Origin: Chitinophagaceae bacterium
GTDB taxonomy: Bacteria; Bacteroidota; Bacteroidia; Chitinophagales; Chitinophagaceae
NCBI GenBank assembly: GCA_947455605.1
Contig: CANGOX010000035.1
Location: 1 to 32,472, forward strand
Direction of reading: 5' to 3'
DNA length: 32,472 nt
Shown here: positions 6,905-16,076 of the stretch, piece by piece
How positions within the stretch are numbered: position 1 is the stretch's first letter
How the letters are laid out: each line of letters starts with the position of its first letter
Program-made: the position numbers and the translations under genes
The notes under the pieces: generated by a model
Databases searched by the model: none
Told to the model about the DNA's origin: nothing
Seen by the model: the letters and a program-made list of their open reading frames with translations, nothing else

Positions 6905-9523
6905 TTATTCAGAATAAGGCATATTTACATAAAAAGTAGTGCCCTTGTTCTGCACACTTTCAAAACGGATCTGCCCGCCGTGCATGGTAACAAAATTCTG
7001 CACCAATACCAACCCGATACCGGTACCAGAGATGGTTTCAGTATTCTTAGCCCTGAAAAAGGTTCTGAATACCTGCTCCTGCTCTTCATCAGGTATGCCA
7101 ATGCCAAAATCTTTGATAATGATCTCAAAACCTTCCCGTTCAAAGTTCAGGTAAAGTTCTGGGCTCGGGCAACCCGGTGAATACTTAAAGGCATTCGACA
7201 ACAGATTGTCAATAATGTGCGAAAGATGGAGACGATCCAGATAAACAGGCTTGGGCGTTCCTTTCACACAAAAAAGAACACTCCTCTGATCACGCTGCAT
7301 ACTATTTTGTCTGGAAATGATATCGTGAAGCGTTGAAACAAGGTCGATCTTTATTTTATGCAGCCTGAGAGAATCAGACTCGATCTTACTAAGTAAAAGA
7401 ATATTGCTGATCAATTCTGTTAACCTGTCTATCTCATGATCAATATTTTTGATGAATTCCCTTGCCTTCAAAATATCTTCATCTTCAAATCGCTGCAGAA
7501 AAAGATCAGCGATCTCTGCACCTGCTTTAATGGATGTCATGGGCGTTCTGAATTCATGCGAAGCCATACTCACAAACTTGGATTTAAGTTCATTGAGTTG
7601 TTTCTCCGTATTCAGTGCAGACATCATCTGCTCTTCGGCCTGTTTTCGCTTTTCTATATTACGGGATGAGGAGATGATCAGCTTTCTGCCGTAATACTCA
7701 TCAAAGATGACCTTTACACTAGACTCGTACCAATAATACTCGCCGCTCTTTACCTTAAAGCGGTAATTCATAGTTGTTTCGGTGATATGGTTCTCAAGTA
7801 TCTCCTTATTCTGCTGCTTTAATTGTGCCAGGTCATCAGGATGTAAAAAATCCTTGGTTCTTTTTCCTACAATTTCCTCATTTTCATACCCGGTAAGATC
7901 CTTGTGTGAGGGAGATACATAAATATAAGTACCATCCATTTCGTGCAAACAGATCAGGTCGCTGGCATTCTGTGCAAGCAGTTCATACCGGTAACTGTTC
8001 TCCTTCTCTTTGGTAATATCTTTTAGTGTACCGGTAGTGCCAATGATCTCATTTGCATCATTCAGCAATAAGGTAGCAAATACCCGTATCCATTTAATGG
8101 AGTCTGATTTGGTAATATACCGGATCTCATGACTACAGTATTCCTTCTTTCGCAGGATCAGGGGTTCAAAAAGCTGCTGGTTTCTTTCTACATCATCCGG
8201 ATGCAGGTAATTATAAAACAGGGTACCTACTGAATCGGCCACTTCAAAATCCATGATCGTTTTCCAGGCATTGTTCAGATAGGTCCAATTGCCCTGTGCA
8301 TCCGTTTGAAAAACAACATCCGTTACATGGTCAACTACATATTTGAATCGCTCTTCACTTTGAATGAGCTTCTTCTCAGACTCTCTGATCCTGGAAACAT
8401 TCTTATAATAAACGGTAAGTCCGAAGATTCTGTTCTTATTATCCGTTAAAGGCTTAACGGTGATAAGGTATATGATGTTATTGTGCGAAATGAATTCGGT
8501 TTCTGTTTCCTCTCCCTGTAATGCCCGGTTGTACAAACTAAGTGGATCGTAACTGAAATTGTTGGCATGTTGAGAAGTCTGGTTTATTTCGCCGATCAAA
8601 GGTTGTACCCCATAGTTTTCCTCATAATGCTTTTTATACGCATCATTGAATGAGATAAAACGTAAAGAAGTATCCATCGCATAGATGAGCTCATCCGTAG
8701 AATTGATGATGTTCTCAACCTTCTTATTCAGATTCAGCAGGGTATCGAGCAGTTTGGATTCTTTGGATTGGTTCAGATGTAACACCGCCACACCTTCAAT
8801 ACGGTCTTTTACATGCACCGGTGTCATAGCGATCTGCAGCTTATCCTCTCCCATCTGACCGATATCTTCCAGAAATTCTCCTTTCAGCGCACGGTCAAAC
8901 AGTGTTTTGTATTTTTGTACCGTATGCGCACCGGCTGTTTCAAAAAATATGGAATCACCCAGTGCTAAAGAAACACCCGTACTTTTTTTTGCCCATTCGG
9001 CAAAGATATTATTGAAAGAAGTGATCCGGTAATTCGTATCAATCGAATAAAAGGCAAGTCCCAGCCTGTCCATCAGCTGTTCATAATAATGTAAACTATT
9101 CTCATTCGACCCGGTAAACTGTGTCTTTTTTTGCGGTTCACTGATAGTACCTATGATGTATTTGGCTAGTCCATTCTCTTTTTTTATCGTCCCCTCATTA
9201 TCAACCAACAGATAGTCGCCCGTGGCAGTTCTTAGCCTAACCGTTAATTTAAAATCTTCTACCTCATCAATTTTCCGGTAAAAGGCAAGTATTGTAGAAA
9301 TTTCGTCAGGGTGTACGAGAGAATGACAAAAAACAGGATTTGAAAAATCTCTATGATCATAACCCAGCAGCTCCTTTACGGAAGGGGTGATAAACAGCAA
9401 AAGACCATCGGGGTTGGCTACATAAAGAACCGTACGCAGGTCTTTGATAAGCGCCTGTATGATACTGTGCTCCAGCTCAATGCCATTGATCGAGGTCTTG
9501 TGCTGTTCCAGTAATTCGTTCAT
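6905..9523 (-). CDS. Multi-PAS sensor histidine kinase (five PAS)
   Basis: This 872-aa protein has no membrane segment. Five PAS-type domains lie at about 19-130, 145-250, 265-385, 388-505 and 512-630; the first, fourth and fifth have the PAS_3-like HPDE/HPDD motif (LVHPDE, LHPDD). HisKA follows with H box SMASHEFRTPM (H656), then HATPase_c with an N box (NLLSNAFKYS), G1 (DFGIGIP) and G2 (GTGIGLVLV). It is a cytoplasmic phospho-donor that senses several small-molecule or redox cues, if the PAS domains bind ligands. No receiver is fused, and it converges on the + strand operon, so it could feed the lone receiver or the AraC-type regulator there (inference). The ATG at 9523 gives a full first PAS domain. 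Confidence 0.94.
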   Translation of the reverse strand: MNELLEQHKTSINGIELEHSIIQALIKDLRTVLYVANPDGLLLFITPSVKELLGYDHRDFSNPVFCHSLVHPDEISTILAFYRKIDEVEDFKLTVRLRTATGDYLLVDNEGTIKKENGLAKYIIGTISEPQKKTQFTGSNENSLHYYEQLMDRLGLAFYSIDTNYRITSFNNIFAEWAKKSTGVSLALGDSIFFETAGAHTVQKYKTLFDRALKGEFLEDIGQMGEDKLQIAMTPVHVKDRIEGVAVLHLNQSKESKLLDTLLNLNKKVENIINSTDELIYAMDTSLRFISFNDAYKKHYEENYGVQPLIGEINQTSQHANNFSYDPLSLYNRALQGEETETEFISHNNIIYLITVKPLTDNKNRIFGLTVYYKNVSRIRESEKKLIQSEERFKYVVDHVTDVVFQTDAQGNWTYLNNAWKTIMDFEVADSVGTLFYNYLHPDDVERNQQLFEPLILRKKEYCSHEIRYITKSDSIKWIRVFATLLLNDANEIIGTTGTLKDITKEKENSYRYELLAQNASDLICLHEMDGTYIYVSPSHKDLTGYENEEIVGKRTKDFLHPDDLAQLKQQNKEILENHITETTMNYRFKVKSGEYYWYESSVKVIFDEYYGRKLIISSSRNIEKRKQAEEQMMSALNTEKQLNELKSKFVSMASHEFRTPMTSIKAGAEIADLFLQRFEDEDILKAREFIKNIDHEIDRLTELISNILLLSKIESDSLRLHKIKIDLVSTLHDIISRQNSMQRDQRSVLFCVKGTPKPVYLDRLHLSHIIDNLLSNAFKYSPGCPSPELYLNFEREGFEIIIKDFGIGIPDEEQEQVFRTFFRAKNTETISGTGIGLVLVQNFVTMHGGQIRFESVQNKGTTFYVNMPYSE

Positions 9524-9697
9524 CCTTTTGTAATGATTTTATTGATCGCAACGGTCAATAGGTATGCTACAAAAGAAGCTTAAATCACCGAATATGGATA
9601 TCAATAAATAAGCAATAAAAAGTCAAAATGACGAATTATTGATATTTTTTCAACTATATCTGGTATTTCTTTTTCCCTTAACAGAGATAAGGCCTGC

Positions 9698-9740
9698 CTC
9701 AGCCCCCAAAAGCCTTACCAGCTGCGAATTTGGGGCTTAG
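9698..9740. repeat. Imperfect inverted repeat, arms AGCCCCCAAA / TTTGGGGCT
   Basis: The arms at 9701-9710 and 9729-9737 pair over 9 bp with one bulged C, and outer bases (CTC/TAG) extend the pairing imperfectly. The loop is 18 nt. No T-run follows on either strand, so it is not a standard terminator. It may be a structured leader or a remnant repeat. Confidence 0.4.
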
Positions 9741-9965
9741 ACAACTATAGATAAAATGATGGTTTTTTTACAGTTTATGCCCAATAAGTGAAATGATTTT
9801 GCCTGAAAGGTTGGCAAATTTGTATCCTGTTAAACAGAGAGGTTATGGGTGGTTCTGTTACTCCTTGTTTAGCCCGGTTCCAATATCCTATTTACTATAT
9901 TGCCGGATGATCTGTTTGCAAATACTTATCCGGATTTAAAATGTTTTACAATATCCCCCCTAAGG

Positions 9966-9999
9966 TCGGGCCTGATAATATCGGGTCCGATTTTGTTTT
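9966..9999 (+). terminator. Hairpin plus T-tract, possible terminator read on the + strand
   Basis: TCGGGCCTGA (9966-9975) pairs with TCGGGTCCGA (9981-9990) over 10 bp if two G-U pairs are allowed, with a 5-nt loop TAATA, then TTTTGTTTT. The wobbles and T-tract favour + strand RNA. On the minus strand, where the receptor gene ends 27 nt away, the stem has A-C mismatches and the T-tract becomes an A-tract on the wrong side. There is no + strand gene just upstream, so its client is unclear. Confidence 0.4.
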
Positions 10000-10026
10000 G
10001 TATAGGGTAGAACCATCGTTTCCGTA

Positions 10027-12504
10027 TCAGAACTCAATGATAAATCCGATAGTGGGGGTGAAGTTAGCATCATCATTCTTCAATAATACCGGAATGGCAT
10101 TACTACCATCTGGCTTAATGGCACGGCCATCGGTGGTAACAAAAGCCGTATTATCTGCATTCCTTTTAAAAGTGTAGGAAGGAACGGGTTGGTTTTTGGC
10201 AAGATACCAGTTGGTCACATCCAGAAAAAGATCGATCGTGGTCTTACGGAAATTCCATTTCTTATCAATGCGGATATCACTGGCATTAAAGGCATTCAGG
10301 CGCAGACTGTTCAGTTGCGAATAATTAAACAGGCCACGGCCCTGAGAAAGATAGTTCATCTTTGATGCTGTTTCATCATACGGTGTATAAGGAGCACCAC
10401 CCTGGTAGCGGAATTTGAGACCCAGCTCCCAGTTGCGGTTAAATTTATATCCCCAGGTAATACTTAGCAAGTGTTGGTTATCCCAACTGCTGGGCAGAAG
10501 TATTCCGTTAACACCGCTGTATTGACTTCGGTAAAAAGTGTAGGAGAAAATACCAAAAAAACGATCTGTCAGTTTCTTCTGGGCAAAGAATTCAACACCA
10601 TAGGCCCTTCCTTTTCCGTTGGTAGTAACGGCTTCATTGCCTAACACATTGAAATCACTACCCAGGTTGGCCAGAGAAATACCGTTGCGAACCGAAACCG
10701 GAACATTGGCGTAAGCTTTATAAAATCCTTCAACCGTAAAACGTAATTCATCACCGGGTAAATATTCAATGCCTGCAACATAATGATCGCTGCGTTGGTA
10801 TTGACTGTTTTTGTTCACAAGCGCTCCGCTGTTATCAGCAAATCCCAAAATAGTATAAGGAGCTATTTTAAAATAACGGCCCACAGATGCATTCAATGTC
10901 CATTTATCAGCCAGTACATAACTGAAAGAAATACGGGGTGATAAGGTTTTCAACCCATTGCTGCCATCAGTTGTAAAACTGTTCATATCGGTTCGTAACC
11001 CGCCACTGATGCCTAGCCGGTTAGCTAAGAACCGTTTGCCCAACTGTAAAAATGCACCATAACGAAACAGGTTTTTCAAAGGGCTGTTAAAATTAACCGC
11101 AACCGCAGGCTGAATGATATTGCCGGCACTGTCTTTCAACTCTTTTCTGATCACCGAGTAAGAATGGGTATTGTATTCTGCCAGTTGCGCCACGGCTCCA
11201 TAGGCGATCTTCCATCCCTTAACGTTTTTGTTAATGTCGAAACGGAATTTATTTTCGGTTTCCCTCGATTGATAGGACAATGTTTTTTGAGATGCCAGTT
11301 TTAACTGGTTGTCTTCATACTGCTCAAAATCATTATCAAAGGCGTTACGGCTCAGTGCAAAATTGACAAAACCATTCTGCAACAGGTGCTTCAGGCTTAC
11401 CCCAAAAGTATAATTCCACTGGTTGATCAGTGGATTGGAATTCAATACATACAATTTTTCCGGCGTGGCTTTTTTGATAGGTGCAAAACTGAATTCATCT
11501 ATGGCACCCAATCCCATAAAAGATAAGGTTGTGCTTTTATTGATCTGCCGGGTGATCCGTGTTTGAAAATCCCAGTAATTGGGCCTGATCGGAAGATCAA
11601 TAGCAGAGAACAGTAATTGTAAATAGGATCGTCTGGCTGAAGCAAGAAAAGTAGTTTTCTTATCCTTCGAAAGGGGCCCCTCCAGCGTAGTGGAAAGATC
11701 GGTTGCACTTAACCGGATATTGCCCTGCACTTTATGGGTATTCCCATTACGCTGTTTGAACTGGAATACCGAACTCAATGCATTATCATACCGCGCATCA
11801 AATGCCGAAGAACTGAGCTTTACCTCTTCAATAAATGAAATATTAAGTATGCCTTGTGGTCCGCCGGAACTTCCCTGGGTTTGAAAATGGTTGAGTACAG
11901 GTATCTCAATGCCATCCAGATAATATACATTCTCATTGGGCCCGCCACCGCGTATAATGATATCGTTTCGGAAACCGCCACCCTGTACACCTCCGCCTGC
12001 ACCGGGTAAGGTCTGTATCACTTTGCTGATATCAAAATTACCCCCGGGATTACTCTTGATCTCTTCGAGTGTTAACTTTTGAACACTAAGCGGTGTTTCT
12101 AAGGTAGCGGCTTTGGCGGTACGCCGGTTGGTGGTTACGGTTACTTCTTTTAATAATGCCACTTCGGGTTCCAACTCAAGATTGATCGTATGCTCATTGC
12201 CTGCATCAACCATGATATTAAAAAGCGTTTGCGTTTTGTAACCGATCAATGAGAAATCAACCGTATAGTTGCCCAATCCAATGCCGGTGATCCTGAAAGC
12301 CCCGTTCGAATCTGAGATGGCAGCTTTTTCATAGCCCTTGAGTTTTACCGTAACATTAGACAATGGCTTTTGATTCGTTTTATCTACCAGAAACCCGGAA
12401 ATACGCCCGTTGTTTTGAGAAAAACATATATTAACAGTAAGCAATGCGATAATGAAAAGGGAGCTTGATTTGACTATCTTTATGATGTCCATACTTTTAA
12501 ACAT
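10027..12504 (-). CDS. TonB-dependent outer-membrane receptor
   Basis: This 825-aa protein has an N-terminal signal peptide (hydrophobic SSLFIIALLTVNICFSQ, cleavage probably after FSQ). A carboxypeptidase-regulatory-like beta-sandwich (GRISGFLVD to about residue 115) comes next. The plug includes NDIIIRGGGPNENVYYLDGIEIP. A long beta-barrel ends in Phe (GFIIEF), as outer-membrane barrel proteins do. It would import a scarce ligand across the outer membrane using TonB-ExbBD energy. No SusD-like lipoprotein is adjacent, so it is not a standard SusC/D pair, and the substrate cannot be told. ATG 12504 is used; ATG 12492 (MDIIKIVK) is an equally plausible start for the signal peptide. It is divergent from the large membrane kinase at 12683, with 178 nt between the starts. 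Confidence 0.93.
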   Translation of the reverse strand: MFKSMDIIKIVKSSSLFIIALLTVNICFSQNNGRISGFLVDKTNQKPLSNVTVKLKGYEKAAISDSNGAFRITGIGLGNYTVDFSLIGYKTQTLFNIMVDAGNEHTINLELEPEVALLKEVTVTTNRRTAKAATLETPLSVQKLTLEEIKSNPGGNFDISKVIQTLPGAGGGVQGGGFRNDIIIRGGGPNENVYYLDGIEIPVLNHFQTQGSSGGPQGILNISFIEEVKLSSSAFDARYDNALSSVFQFKQRNGNTHKVQGNIRLSATDLSTTLEGPLSKDKKTTFLASARRSYLQLLFSAIDLPIRPNYWDFQTRITRQINKSTTLSFMGLGAIDEFSFAPIKKATPEKLYVLNSNPLINQWNYTFGVSLKHLLQNGFVNFALSRNAFDNDFEQYEDNQLKLASQKTLSYQSRETENKFRFDINKNVKGWKIAYGAVAQLAEYNTHSYSVIRKELKDSAGNIIQPAVAVNFNSPLKNLFRYGAFLQLGKRFLANRLGISGGLRTDMNSFTTDGSNGLKTLSPRISFSYVLADKWTLNASVGRYFKIAPYTILGFADNSGALVNKNSQYQRSDHYVAGIEYLPGDELRFTVEGFYKAYANVPVSVRNGISLANLGSDFNVLGNEAVTTNGKGRAYGVEFFAQKKLTDRFFGIFSYTFYRSQYSGVNGILLPSSWDNQHLLSITWGYKFNRNWELGLKFRYQGGAPYTPYDETASKMNYLSQGRGLFNYSQLNSLRLNAFNASDIRIDKKWNFRKTTIDLFLDVTNWYLAKNQPVPSYTFKRNADNTAFVTTDGRAIKPDGSNAIPVLLKNDDANFTPTIGFIIEF

Positions 12505-12682
12505 TTAGGGTTTCCAGGGTCCCGGACAGTAAAGAAAACAAACTGTTGATCAAATTGTTCGGAAACCAAGGGGAAAGCTTACACAGATTTCTATTTCACC
12601 CGGAATTATATATTGAGAATGTGACAAATATCATACTTTCCGAAAGTCCCCTAAACTAATTTAAAGCACCCAAACGATCACT

Positions 12683-15600
12683 ATGAAAGCATCTAATTCC
12701 CGCTTGCTTATTTATAGTGCTTTCATTTTTTTACTGTCCGTTATGTTTGGGTTCTATTACTGGGTATCCCTGAATTTGAAACAGTCCAATGATCAATCCC
12801 GAAGAATCGAAATTGCGTTGGCATTGCTGGGGCATCTCGAAAAACTAAATACTTCTATCACTTATATCGAAAGGAATGAAAAACCATACCTGATCGCAAA
12901 AGATACGGCTGATGCAGGGGAGATCCGGTTCGGGTATCAAATGGCTAACAAAGAGCTGGATACTTTGAAAATATTATGTGACAATGTATTTTTTCGGTGT
13001 TCAGATATGGTGATACTCGATTCGCTGATCAAAGAAAAGGCCAAAGAATCTACCCTCATCATTAACCTTAGTAAAAATGGCATGCCGGATAGTGCAATAA
13101 AACTATTTGGTATACCCAGGGATAGTTTGCTGATTGCCGGGTTTGTATCTAAATATGACCATGTGTATACACATGCTAAAAAAGGTATCGATGAGCTTGT
13201 ATCGGATCATGCCGGTTTATCAAAAAAAATATTCGGGATAGTTGTCTTCCTGGTTTGTTTAAGTATCGTTGCTTTTATTCTCATTTTCTGGAGACTTATT
13301 CATAATATTTCGAAAGTAGAGAAACTGGCTTCACAGAACCAGTTGTTTGCAAATATCATTGAGAGCAGTGACGATTCTATTACAATTTCAGACCCAAACC
13401 AGCTCGTTATTTTTTGTAATGCGGCTACAGTAAGATTGTATAAAAAAAGTAAAGACCAGATCATTGGCAGATTTATTGATGATGTATTAGGTACCGATGA
13501 TTCAGGTGGGGTAATTGGATTGAAAAAAAGTGCATTGGAAAAAACCGGGCTTTGGGCAGGAGAGTTGAAAAGAAAGGATGGAAAGGGAAATCCGGTTGAT
13601 ATTCATCTTACAGCTAATGTATTCAAGAATGAAAAGGGACTTGCCCAATACTATATTTCCATAGCCTCCAATATAACAGATCTTAAAAACTCACAACGCA
13701 AGATAGAAGTACTTGCCAATGATCTTCAGCTGGCAAATGAAAATCTGGTAAAAAAAGTACGCGAGCAAACAGCCATCATCAGGGAAGTATTTGAACGAAT
13801 AGAAGATGTATTTATTGGTACCGATAAAAACCTGAACATTGTATATGCCAACACGAATGCCGAAGGATTATTTGGGGTAGCTGTAAACAGGATCCAGGGC
13901 GAAAAACTGGCAGATCTGCTGTTGAAAATAGCCGATAAAGAAAAAGTAGTACTCCTGAAAGACTGCCTGGATAAACAGATTGTCATTATTTTTGAAATAT
14001 TACATCCTGTAACGAATCAGTGTTTTACTGTAGAAATGTTCCCGTCAGCAAACGGTGTATCCCTCTATTTCAGGAATATCACCTTGGCTAAAAAATCGAA
14101 AAATGAATTACAAGCTTCACAGCGGATGTACCGGTTTATCAGCGAAGCCAATGATGTGATCCTCAATGCAACCGACGAAGAAATAATATTCAGAAAGATC
14201 TGTCATACGGCAATTGGTTCAGGTGAATTTGTTTTTGCCTGGATAGGAATTCCTGATAAAGAAAATGGAACAATTAAACCACTGGTATGGGAAGGTAATG
14301 AAGATGGTTACCTGAATGCGATAGGGATGATCTCTTTTAAAGATGACGTAAAGGGTCGCGGTCCTTCCGGTAAAGCCATGCGTGAGGGTGTCATGTATTA
14401 CTGTAATGATATTGCCAACGACCCTGCAATGCTGCCCTGGCGCGAAGAAGCCTTAAAACGGGGCTTTCGGTCTTCCATAGCGTTGCCTATTAAAAAGGCA
14501 GGTAAAGTAGTAGCGCTTTACACTTTATACGCATCAAGACCTGATTATTTTTCAACGGAAGAGATCCTGCTCCTATTAAGGGTTACAGAAAATATGGGTT
14601 ATGCACTAACGGCTTTTGAGTTAGACATTGAAAAGAATATTGCCGAAGTACAATTACATAAAGTGTTACAGGCAATAGAGCAGAGCTCGGCTTCAATAGT
14701 TATTACAGATCTGAAAGGAGACATCGAATATATTAACCCGGCATTTTCGAAAATTACCGGGTATATGAAAGAAGAAGTTATCGGAAAAAATTCGAACATA
14801 TTAAAAACCGGGCACACCCAAACCGACGAATACAGAGACCTCTGGCAGAATTTAACGAATCATAAAGAATGGCATGGTGAATTCTGTAATAAGAAAAAAA
14901 ATGGCGAATTATACTGGGAGTATGCTGTAATCTCGCCCATTGTAAACAAAGAGGGTAAAATAACCAATTATATAGCCGTAAAAGAAAATATCACAGAGCG
15001 GAAAAAGTTGCAGGATGATCAAAGAGAACTGATCGAGATCATCGATAATACAACGGCTTTCATCGTAAGATCAGACATGCAACGTAGGGTATTGTATATG
15101 AATAAGGCCATGAGGCGGGCTCTTGAATATGGTGTTGATGAGGATCTTACAGATAGGAATGTGTATGATTTTATGCAGGATGAAATCCTGAATGTTGAAA
15201 AAAGATATATACTAATTCAATCGGGAGAATGGTCCGGTGAAGATGTGATGACGTCAAGATCCGGTAAGAAAATACCCGTATATCAGAAGATCGTGGTTCA
15301 TAAAAATGGTGATGGCGATTCTATTCATGCATCCGCTACTTCTGTAGATATTACAGGGATTAAGCAAGCGGAAGACCAGTTGCTAAGGGTAAATGAAGAA
15401 TTAAAAGAACTGGCACAGCACCTGCAGAAACTGAGTGAAATTGAGAAAAAGAATATTGCCCGCGATATACATGATGAATTGGGGCAATATCTCACCGCCA
15501 TGCGGATGGCCGTTTCATGGATACAGAAACACAATGCACATAAACAACCTGAGATCGATAACAAACTGGATGAAGTACAGGAGATCGTTACCCAAACCAT

Positions 15601-16051
15601 TGCTTCCTTTAAAAAGATACATAGCTCTCTACATCCGGCCATGCTCGAAGATGTGGGACTTCATGCCGCTGTTGAATGGTATGTCCAGTCTGTAGAAAAA
15701 TACAGTTCCGTTCTGATCAGCTTCTCTTCCAATATGCAGAAGAGCAAACTTAGTATCAATATCAGCCTGCCCCTATATCGCGTTGTGCAGGAATGTGTCA
15801 CCAATATTGTCAGGTATTCACGAGCTACCAAAGCCTCAGTTATACTTATCGCAAAAGATGAGCAGGTGTACCTAAAGATAAAAGATAATGGAGTTGGGTT
15901 TGCGATCGATGAGGTGGATACAAAATTACATCATGGGCTATTGGGAATGCGCGAAAGGGTATATGCTATTAAAGGACAGATCATGATACAATCGGTCATT
16001 GGTAAAGGCACATCTGTTAAAGTGACTGTTCCTGCAGAAATGAATCTGTAA
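12683..16051 (+). CDS. Membrane-bound PAS/GAF sensor histidine kinase, HisKA_3 type
   Basis: In this 1122-aa protein a first membrane segment at about 9-30 and a second at 183-204 enclose a roughly 150-residue helical extracytoplasmic region of CHASE3-like character. Cytoplasmic domains in order are PAS (about 218-340), PAS (about 370-475), GAF (about 482-650, with GRGPSGKAMREG and RSSIALPI), PAS (about 655-775, YINPAFSKITGY) and PAS (about 780-895). The HisKA_3 phosphoacceptor helix IARDIHDELGQY (H930) follows. HATPase_c has G1 DNGVGF and HHGLLGMRERV. The N box reads NIVRYSRAT where NxxKHAxA is usual. It should sense an envelope signal and drive a LuxR-type regulator; none is adjacent, so it may signal to the one at 1122. 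It is divergent from the TonB receptor, which could be its target (inference). Confidence 0.94.
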   Translation: MKASNSRLLIYSAFIFLLSVMFGFYYWVSLNLKQSNDQSRRIEIALALLGHLEKLNTSITYIERNEKPYLIAKDTADAGEIRFGYQMANKELDTLKILCDNVFFRCSDMVILDSLIKEKAKESTLIINLSKNGMPDSAIKLFGIPRDSLLIAGFVSKYDHVYTHAKKGIDELVSDHAGLSKKIFGIVVFLVCLSIVAFILIFWRLIHNISKVEKLASQNQLFANIIESSDDSITISDPNQLVIFCNAATVRLYKKSKDQIIGRFIDDVLGTDDSGGVIGLKKSALEKTGLWAGELKRKDGKGNPVDIHLTANVFKNEKGLAQYYISIASNITDLKNSQRKIEVLANDLQLANENLVKKVREQTAIIREVFERIEDVFIGTDKNLNIVYANTNAEGLFGVAVNRIQGEKLADLLLKIADKEKVVLLKDCLDKQIVIIFEILHPVTNQCFTVEMFPSANGVSLYFRNITLAKKSKNELQASQRMYRFISEANDVILNATDEEIIFRKICHTAIGSGEFVFAWIGIPDKENGTIKPLVWEGNEDGYLNAIGMISFKDDVKGRGPSGKAMREGVMYYCNDIANDPAMLPWREEALKRGFRSSIALPIKKAGKVVALYTLYASRPDYFSTEEILLLLRVTENMGYALTAFELDIEKNIAEVQLHKVLQAIEQSSASIVITDLKGDIEYINPAFSKITGYMKEEVIGKNSNILKTGHTQTDEYRDLWQNLTNHKEWHGEFCNKKKNGELYWEYAVISPIVNKEGKITNYIAVKENITERKKLQDDQRELIEIIDNTTAFIVRSDMQRRVLYMNKAMRRALEYGVDEDLTDRNVYDFMQDEILNVEKRYILIQSGEWSGEDVMTSRSGKKIPVYQKIVVHKNGDGDSIHASATSVDITGIKQAEDQLLRVNEELKELAQHLQKLSEIEKKNIARDIHDELGQYLTAMRMAVSWIQKHNAHKQPEIDNKLDEVQEIVTQTIASFKKIHSSLHPAMLEDVGLHAAVEWYVQSVEKYSSVLISFSSNMQKSKLSINISLPLYRVVQECVTNIVRYSRATKASVILIAKDEQVYLKIKDNGVGFAIDEVDTKLHHGLLGMRERVYAIKGQIMIQSVIGKGTSVKVTVPAEMNL

Positions 16052-16056
16052 CTTTG
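16049..16056 (+). promoter_or_regulatory. Candidate -7 element TAACTTTG for the dioxygenase gene
   Basis: TAACTTTG matches the Bacteroidota -7 consensus TAnnTTTG exactly and ends 20 nt before the ATG at 16077. It overlaps the stop codon of the upstream kinase. No clear TTTG -33 element sits 19-21 nt upstream, so confidence is limited. Confidence 0.4.
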
Positions 16057-16076
16057 CATTTTATTACTTTTCACTC

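Larger units (their letters stand above)
9524..10026. other. 503-nt intergenic region between two minus-strand genes
   Basis: This region holds the upstream region of the five-PAS kinase and the 3' flank of the TonB-dependent receptor. No gene is supported; a 78-codon + strand frame (9941-10177) mostly lies antisense inside the receptor gene. Two hairpins are visible, at 9698-9740 and 9966-9999. No good CAAAnnTA (minus-strand -7) motif was found for the kinase. Confidence 0.5.

Noticed and set aside
9941..10177. 78-codon + strand frame over the end of the TonB receptor gene
   Set aside because: About two thirds is antisense to the receptor barrel; no family resemblance, no ribosome site, and codon use is that of a shadow.
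12505..12682. Strong promoter for the TonB receptor in the divergent gap
   Set aside because: No CAAAnnTA match was found on the relevant strand; only near matches (CAAACTGT, CAAATATC) are present.
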